Assembly: GCA_903851385.1 (NCBI GenBank)
Contig: CAINOC010000054.1
Location: forward strand, 1 to 59,135
Direction: 5' to 3'
DNA from: an uncultured Chlorobiaceae bacterium
GTDB lineage: Bacteria > Bacteroidota > Chlorobiia > Chlorobiales > Chlorobiaceae
DNA: 59,135 nt
Both the position numbers and the translations under genes were made by a program. Within the stretch, counting starts at the first letter, position 1. The number at the start of each line of letters is the position of its first letter. This document shows, piece after piece, positions 55,001 to 59,135 of the stretch. The notes below the pieces were generated by a model that was not told where the DNA came from, ran no database searches, and worked only from the letters and a program-made list of their open reading frames with translations.

Positions 55001-55798
55001 CAGGTGCTCAACAATCTTGCCGGTAACGCCATAAAGTTCACCCATCAGGGTGAGGTAACAGTTAACGTTTGTGAGGAATCAAGCAGTGATGAAGATGTTT
55101 GGCTTCGTTTTTCGGTCACAGATACCGGCATTGGCATACCGGAGCAGAAAATTGATATTTTGTTTTCAAGTTTTACACAGGTTGATGCCTCTACGACTCG
55201 CCGGTTCGGGGGTACAGGTTTGGGATTGGCTATATGCCGTCAGCTTGTGCAGCTTATGGGAGGAGAAATAGGTGTTAAAAGTGATGAACACAAAGGGTCT
55301 GAGTTCTGGTTTATTCTTCCTTTCAAAAAGCAGAAACCTGGGGTCGATGCAGTGCAGGATCCAAAGAAAAGTAACGAGCTCACTGCGCATCCTGCCTTAC
55401 CGCAAAGGCATGAAGAAGCACTTCGCAAAGAGATCAGGTTACTTCTTGCTGAGGACAGCAAAGTGAATCAAAAGGTGGTGACAGGTATTCTCGGCAAGCT
55501 TGGCTACAAAATTGATGTCGTCGGTAATGGAACTGAAGTACTCAAAGCGCTTAAGGCCCTGCCATACGATCTTGTGATGATGGATGTGCAGATGCCTGAA
55601 ATCGATGGTCTTGAAGCAACCCGTATTATCCGTAATCCAAACTCGGCAGTACTCAACCACCAGATTCCTGTTATAGCTCTTACTGCTCATGCCATGCAGG
55701 GTGACCGTGATCTCTGTATGCAGGCGGGTATGAACGATTATATTTCAAAGCCGATTGATCCCTTTCTTCTGGTTGAAACCCTTAAAAAATGGCTGTAG
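52022..55798 (+). CDS. Membrane hybrid sensor histidine kinase (sensor-PAS-GAF-HisKA-HATPase-REC)
   Basis: 1258 residues from the ATG at 52022; a GTG at 51968 is also open. Four transmembrane helices (about 17-38, 196-218, 233-252 and 520-545) frame two periplasmic regions, 39-195 and 253-519, the second resembling a dCache-type sensor. Cytoplasmic order: PAS at about 560-685 (NGSNDGIWDWNL, HPEDKPLYEDYL), GAF at about 694-860, HisKA with phosphoacceptor H885 in NMSHEIRTPMNG, HATPase with NNLAGNAIKF, DTGIGIPEQ and GGTGLGLAICR, then a receiver domain with phosphoacceptor D1188 in MMDVQMPEIDG and the SKPID lysine motif. No response regulator or Hpt gene is next to it. The gene ends two bases from the convergent ABC-F stop. 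Ligand unknown. Confidence 0.93.
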   Translation: MELRNTQRPASVKKNRIFLLYIGIFLFVAPLLSWWTVIYADHQMREQLLQQVRLAAQSIDIQQLRALEGSKADLAKPAYTKLKDQLSRARSAAHQCRFIYLLGKNNSGKVFFYADSEPSNSPDSSPAGQIYEEATDILQKVFIIKEANTEGPAPDRWGTWVSGFIPVADPENGRLIAVFGMDIDASDWVLDIVARSSIPIGLMLVVLIVLISAYLVSRRVEVVPGMVRRRLIPPFVALISIIIASLGFLLWQQHLQRVNEAVHRFEVEVSAAYKNSLDVAKDALGIIVESLIHDSDITDAMLSRDKGQLYSTSSSLFEGLKGFYGISQLNFIDPKRVCILRVQKPADSGDRIDRATLGEAERTGESSCGIELAPSGAFTLWIDVPVVVNGRLLGYIELGKETENIFNSIKLESGRGLAVFINKKFLKRPEWEEGNKIFHRDSSWYLYKNDVLLYSSLGHFPQEFNAALSGADATDVIESDFDGRSWRISSNLLKETSGRVVGKIILMHDISSYKWSVYRLVAIGGIALIVVFALFFAFLIVLLSRVDRSINRREKELILSREQYMLAVNGSNDGIWDWNLQDNTLYLSPRWKNMIGFEDHELPNLYATFEDRLHPEDKPLYEDYLDRYLKAEIPSFSIEFRFRHRNGSYIWILGKGEALRDKDGVPYRMAGSHSDISARKKVEEEIRHRSAFQMLLIDLAIGFVNKPLSDLDYSINRVLALVGEFSGVDRVYLFHYDYEKETMSNTHEWCALGINPDIQNLQDMPYTELLEWVSSHRRGEVVYIPDVKGLVAESVFRAGLEAKGIKSLITIPLNYSEECFGFVGFSSVREQKTWGDEDIALLRILSELITNAEVRHRNETALVNARFVAETANRAKSEFLANMSHEIRTPMNGVIGMTALLLDTGLDTGQREYAQAVLSSAESLLTLINDILDFSKIEAGKLELELLDFDLRKVLDDFSSIMQHRAVEKKLTFVCSLSPDVAPLLRGDPGRLCQVLNNLAGNAIKFTHQGEVTVNVCEESSSDEDVWLRFSVTDTGIGIPEQKIDILFSSFTQVDASTTRRFGGTGLGLAICRQLVQLMGGEIGVKSDEHKGSEFWFILPFKKQKPGVDAVQDPKKSNELTAHPALPQRHEEALRKEIRLLLAEDSKVNQKVVTGILGKLGYKIDVVGNGTEVLKALKALPYDLVMMDVQMPEIDGLEATRIIRNPNSAVLNHQIPVIALTAHAMQGDRDLCMQAGMNDYISKPIDPFLLVETLKKWL

Positions 55799-55800
55799 GC

Positions 55801-57759
55801 TTAACTGTTTTTTTCCCATTCCGCAAACAGTGTATTCAGTTCATTGCATAGTGTATGATACCCGTCAAGGATTTTAGCAGTTTCCTCCTGGCTTTTTTTA
55901 TAAAAATCCTCCGTAGCCATCATTGTTTCCAGTGATTCTTTCTTTTGCTCAAGGCGGTTGATTTTCTGCTCAATCTCCTCAATCCGTTTTTTGTCTTTTT
56001 TAGCGGCTGAGGTTTTTTTGGTCTGCTCTTTTTCTTTCTCGCTGACTTGTGGAGGGGCACTCTGTTTTTTCTGTCGTCCGGCAGCTTCCTCTTTGCGCTC
56101 CGCTTCAAGGGCTTTTTCAGCTTTTTCAAGATATTCGGCATAGGTGCCCAGGTAGAGCTGAAGGGAGCCGTTTTTTATTTCAACCACCTTGTTGACGAGG
56201 CTGTCGAGGAAATAACGGTCGTGACTGACGATCAAAAGGGTGCCGTCATAGTATTCAAGTGAGTCGATCAGCATCTCTTTCGATCGCATGTCAAGGTGAT
56301 TGGTCGGTTCATCCATGATCAGAAGGTTTGATGCCTGAAGCAGGATTTTTGCCAAAGCAACCCTCGATTTCTCACCTCCTGACAACACTCTGATCTTTTT
56401 ATTGACGGCATCGCCGCTGAAAAGAAAGCATCCGAGAATATCCCTCACTTTTTTCTGGGCTTCCGACGTGGGAGCCGAATCGACCATTTCCGTATAAACG
56501 CTTTTTTCTTGTGACAGGTTTTCCGTCTGGTGCTGTGCAAAGTAGTTCATAGTGACATTGTGTCCCATGGTAAGCTTGCCGTCGAAGTCGATTTGACCTG
56601 CAAGGATTTTGCAGAAGGTGGTTTTTCCTGCACCGTTTGAGCCGACAATTGCAATTCTGTCGCCTCGCATCACTTCCAGATTGATATCGTTAAGTACCTG
56701 CTTTTTTGTGCCATCCGGAAGAATATAGGCCTTTTTAACGCCATCAAGCCGCATGACTTCACGTCCGGATGGATTTGCCTTTGGAAAACGAAAAGAGATT
56801 CTTGAAAGATCTTCTTCCGGTGACTGCATATTCTTTTCCATTTTTTCCATCTGCCGCAGCCTGCTCTGCGCCTGCCTGGCTTTTGTTGCCTTGTAGCGAA
56901 AGCGATCGACAAATGCCTTCAACTCAGCCACTTTTTTGACGTCATTTGCATATTTACCCATCATCAGTTCATACCGCTCCGCCTTCTCCTTTTCATAATA
57001 GGAGTAGTTTCCCTTGTATTCATTGACCTGCGTGAATGCAATTTCCAGCGTTTTGGTTGTAAGCTTGTCAAGGAAAAAGCGGTCATGCGACACAATGATG
57101 TAGCTATGCTCATAGTTGAACAGATAATTTTCAAGCCAGCGCAGAGAGTCGATATCAAGGTGGTTTGTCGGTTCATCAAGCAGCAGCAGCGTTGGATTTT
57201 GCAGCAGCAGTTTTGTCAGATGCAGGCGCATCTGCCATCCACCTGAAAAATCCTTGACTTTTTTATGAAAATCTATTTCACTGAACCCGAGTCCACCGAG
57301 AACCTTCTCTGCATTAGACTGCATGGTGTAGCCTCCAAGATGGTCAAATTCATGCATTGCATCCGAAAAATGCTCTATAAGCTGGTGGTAAGCTTCTCCT
57401 TCATAATCCTGATCAGGCAGAGCGAGCTCGTGTTCCATTCTGGTGATTTTATCCGACAGCTCAAAAAGCCTGACGTTTGCCTGCAGGGCATATTGCAGTG
57501 CGGTTTTTTCAAGATCGGCATCAAACGAGATCTCCTGTGGAAGATACCCGATCGTGGTTTCCGCCGATTTAAGAAATTGCCCGGAAATAATGAGTGCCGA
57601 GTCGGTATTCGGGGCGCTTATAAGGCGCAGGAGAGTTGTTTTTCCTGTACCGTTAAGACCGACAAGACTTACGTGGTCTTTGTCTCCTACGCGGAATGAG
57701 GAATCGTTCAGGAGCTCTTTGGTTCCAACACTGAGGGAGAGGTTTCTTGCTTCAAGCAT
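55801..57759 (-). CDS. ABC-F family ATPase
   Basis: 652 residues with two fused nucleotide-binding domains and no membrane helices, the ABC-F layout. Domain 1 has Walker A GLNGTGKT (34-41), signature FSGGWQMR and Walker [14 protein letters not shown]; domain 2 has GSNGAGKT (about 372), signature LSGGEKSR and [14 protein letters not shown] linker of about 80 residues (the P-site tRNA-interaction motif region) joins them, with [20 protein letters not shown] Lys/Glu-rich C-terminal coiled coil follows from about 545. ABC-F proteins act on ribosomes; the C-terminal extension is Uup/YdiF-like, but exact class is undecided. The ATG at 57759 has no good ribosome site. Confidence 0.92.
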   Translation of the reverse strand: MLEARNLSLSVGTKELLNDSSFRVGDKDHVSLVGLNGTGKTTLLRLISAPNTDSALIISGQFLKSAETTIGYLPQEISFDADLEKTALQYALQANVRLFELSDKITRMEHELALPDQDYEGEAYHQLIEHFSDAMHEFDHLGGYTMQSNAEKVLGGLGFSEIDFHKKVKDFSGGWQMRLHLTKLLLQNPTLLLLDEPTNHLDIDSLRWLENYLFNYEHSYIIVSHDRFFLDKLTTKTLEIAFTQVNEYKGNYSYYEKEKAERYELMMGKYANDVKKVAELKAFVDRFRYKATKARQAQSRLRQMEKMEKNMQSPEEDLSRISFRFPKANPSGREVMRLDGVKKAYILPDGTKKQVLNDINLEVMRGDRIAIVGSNGAGKTTFCKILAGQIDFDGKLTMGHNVTMNYFAQHQTENLSQEKSVYTEMVDSAPTSEAQKKVRDILGCFLFSGDAVNKKIRVLSGGEKSRVALAKILLQASNLLIMDEPTNHLDMRSKEMLIDSLEYYDGTLLIVSHDRYFLDSLVNKVVEIKNGSLQLYLGTYAEYLEKAEKALEAERKEEAAGRQKKQSAPPQVSEKEKEQTKKTSAAKKDKKRIEEIEQKINRLEQKKESLETMMATEDFYKKSQEETAKILDGYHTLCNELNTLFAEWEKNS

Positions 57760-57773
57760 GATAGAGAGGACTT

Positions 57774-57866
57774 ATGGAAAAGATCAACATCGTTGAAAAA
57801 ATATTATTCATGGGTGAAAAGATACAATATTTCACCAAAGCTTCACGATTCTTCATCGTATTCTGA
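57774..57866 (+). CDS. Candidate small ORF, 30 residues
   Basis: An ATG at 57774 with AGAGAGGA five bases upstream opens a 30-residue frame, MEKINIVEKILFMGEKIQYF continuing to a stop at 57864. It is basic and amphipathic with an aromatic-rich end (SRFFIVF). It lies 14 bases from the divergent ABC-F start, in the 283-base gap before the TolC-type gene. Only the ribosome site supports it; chance is possible. The remainder of the gap (57867-58042) shows no feature. Confidence 0.25.
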   Translation: MEKINIVEKILFMGEKIQYFTKASRFFIVF

Positions 57867-58042
57867 ACCGTTCGTTCTATTTAAGATGGATGAATGGATT
57901 GGCTTCTGCCTCAGCGGTTGCTGTGCTGAATTATTTTAATTTATTATCGTTATAAGCAGCAAGGATTTAGCAAAAAGGTCGTCGAAGAAGCAAACCGGGT
58001 TATAAAGCTGATGATTACACAAAGAGAAAAGACTATTTCGGT

Positions 58043-59135
58043 ATGAAAGCAAAAATCAATCTCTGGATAGTGCTGTTTTTTCTCACTGCTGTTTCCCCGC
58101 TGCATGCTGAAGAGTCAGTGAGCTGGGAGCAGTGCGCGAGTGAAGCAAAGCGTGCGCATCCTGACCTCTCTACGGCTCTTGCACTCCTGCAGCAGGCCGA
58201 AGCCGACAGGCAGGTAACAGGAGGTTCCCGGCTTCCCCAACTCAGTCTCAGTGTGAGTTCTATCGAGAACGGAACATCAGGGCTCGGCTCTTCTGCTCTC
58301 TCTTCTTATGCCTTATCAGCTCAACAGCTTCTCTATGATGGCCGGAAAACGTCTAACCAGATTGCCAGCAACGCTGAAGCAATCAAGGCAGCTCAGTATA
58401 ACTATGACGCTGTTTCGGCCAATGTCCGTTTTGCCCTCCGTTTAGCATTTATCCAACTGCTCAAAGCACAGGATCTTGTCGGACTTGCCGGTGAAATTGC
58501 CGACAGGCGACAGAACAATGTCCGCCTGATCAGTCTGCGCTACCAGGGTGGACGTGAACATATCGGCTCGCTTCGCCAGGCTGAGGCCGACCTGGCACAG
58601 GCGCAGTTTGAAGTCTCCCAGGCCAAACGCGGCCTTGTGCTTGCAGAGACAACCCTTGCTTCAGCTCTTGGTCGCGATACGCATCTCCCGCTCAGGGTTC
58701 AGGGCGCATTCAAGGTCAGTGTCCTGACGGAAAGAAAACCCGATCTCGCCCAGCTCGTAAAAAACAATCCCCTTTTTCAGCAGCTTGACACCAAAAGCAA
58801 AGCCGCACGTTTCGATCTTGATGCTTCCAGAAGTGCATTTTCACCGCAACTCTACTTAACCTCATCGGTTGGTCGAGGTGCTTTTGACCGCCTGCCGACC
58901 GATGCGATGGACTGGAGTGCAGGGATTACGGTTTCCGTGCCCATTTATGAAGGTGGAGCCGGCAGGGCAAGGGTAGCCAAAGCAAGTGCACTCTTGAGTC
59001 AGCAGAATGCACAGGAAAAGAGCGGCTACCTCCAGCTCTACAACGCGCTCGAACAAAGCTGGAAAAGTTTTCAGGATGCCCGTCAGCTGGTTCTTGTACA
59101 GAACAAACAGCTTCTGGCAGCAAGCGAGCGCTCAA
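58043..59135 (+). CDS. TolC-family outer membrane efflux protein, 5' part (cut by window end)
   Basis: An open frame from the ATG at 58043 runs off the window after 364 codons. The N-terminus is a classic signal peptide (MKAKINLWIVLFFLTAVSP then LHA, predicted cleavage near residue 22). The following segments show the outer membrane efflux pattern: ECASEAKRAHPDLSTALALL-like opening (actual WEQCASEAKRAHPDLSTAL), YDGRKTSNQIASNAEAI, a helical hairpin with LRLAFIQLLKAQDL and LRQAEADLAQAQFEVSQAKR (in part), SALGRDTHLPL, and a second repeat start VPIYEGGAGRARVAKASA. This two-fold repeat of strands and long helices is diagnostic. TolC proteins form trimeric exit ducts for tripartite pumps; membrane-fusion and pump genes would be expected downstream, outside the window. 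Confidence 0.9.
   Translation, partial: MKAKINLWIVLFFLTAVSPLHAEESVSWEQCASEAKRAHPDLSTALALLQQAEADRQVTGGSRLPQLSLSVSSIENGTSGLGSSALSSYALSAQQLLYDGRKTSNQIASNAEAIKAAQYNYDAVSANVRFALRLAFIQLLKAQDLVGLAGEIADRRQNNVRLISLRYQGGREHIGSLRQAEADLAQAQFEVSQAKRGLVLAETTLASALGRDTHLPLRVQGAFKVSVLTERKPDLAQLVKNNPLFQQLDTKSKAARFDLDASRSAFSPQLYLTSSVGRGAFDRLPTDAMDWSAGITVSVPIYEGGAGRARVAKASALLSQQNAQEKSGYLQLYNALEQSWKSFQDARQLVLVQNKQLLAASERS

Noticed and set aside
1-59135. tRNA, rRNA, CRISPR arrays, insertion sequences, phage att sites
   Set aside because: Intergenic gaps were read by eye and none shows a cloverleaf, spaced repeat array, transposase gene or terminal inverted repeats. A tRNA or covariance-model scan could still reveal something missed.

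Overview
The window reads as a chromosomal segment of a green sulfur bacterium (phylum Chlorobiota, Chlorobium/Pelodictyon-like). The main evidence is a bacteriochlorophyll a synthase-type prenyltransferase (16761-17753) together with a single-chain pyruvate:ferredoxin oxidoreductase (3841-7401), which in this group serves reductive-TCA carbon fixation. Sequence style agrees: RuvB with its family-typical N-terminus, a DnaG lacking most zinc ligands, and a DUF3098 membrane protein. This placement is inference from protein families; no rRNA is present. Coding density is high, gene ends often touch or overlap, and TTG/GTG starts occur.

Layout. 1-3.8 kb: end of a peptide-type ABC transporter locus, ruvB and a TPR lipoprotein, closed by a perfect 19-bp bidirectional terminator. 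3.8-7.4 kb: nifJ/por on the minus strand. 7.7-10.3 kb: an rRNA methyltransferase and gcvH-gcvPA. 10.3-13.7 kb (minus): dapA, recN, psd. 13.9-18.9 kb: tilS facing a minus-strand series (trpD, bchG, rpmB, terminator, rnhA, a one-TM unknown). 19.0-23.9 kb: aminopeptidase and cutA facing pfk, ilvE and holB. 24.2-31.4 kb: an ABC permease, ispF, a DUF4407 membrane protein, pyrD-glgP and a metallophosphoesterase. 31.4-34.3 kb (minus): carB C-terminal half, a ferritin-like protein and a ferritin. 34.6-37.2 kb: ribBA and glyA with a terminator.

37.2-40.0 kb is the only accessory-looking stretch. It holds a decayed DUF433-type antitoxin remnant, a short GTTGGGG/CCCCAAC palindrome, two orphan antitoxin-like genes and a compact type II restriction-modification pair (beta-class methyltransferase overlapping a PmeII/EcoO109I-like endonuclease) with its own terminator. 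40.0-59.1 kb returns to core functions: dnaG, an exbB-exbD-exbD-tonB operon, argD, NDH-2 with a small coupled membrane protein, purE with a DUF985 cupin, hemN, a Gfo/Idh/MocA oxidoreductase, a large hybrid histidine kinase, an ABC-F ATPase and the start of a TolC-type efflux gene cut by the window end.

Functionally the segment is mostly housekeeping: central carbon metabolism (PFOR, a PFK with pyrophosphate-type signature residues, glycogen phosphorylase), amino-acid, nucleotide and cofactor synthesis, DNA replication and repair, iron handling and TonB-dependent uptake. No undescribed multi-gene system is convincingly visible. The most rewarding details are lineage-specific enzyme variants (zinc-poor DnaG, half-length CarB, GGDD/PKT-type PFK), the restriction/antitoxin island, and several unassigned palindromes and small ORFs.
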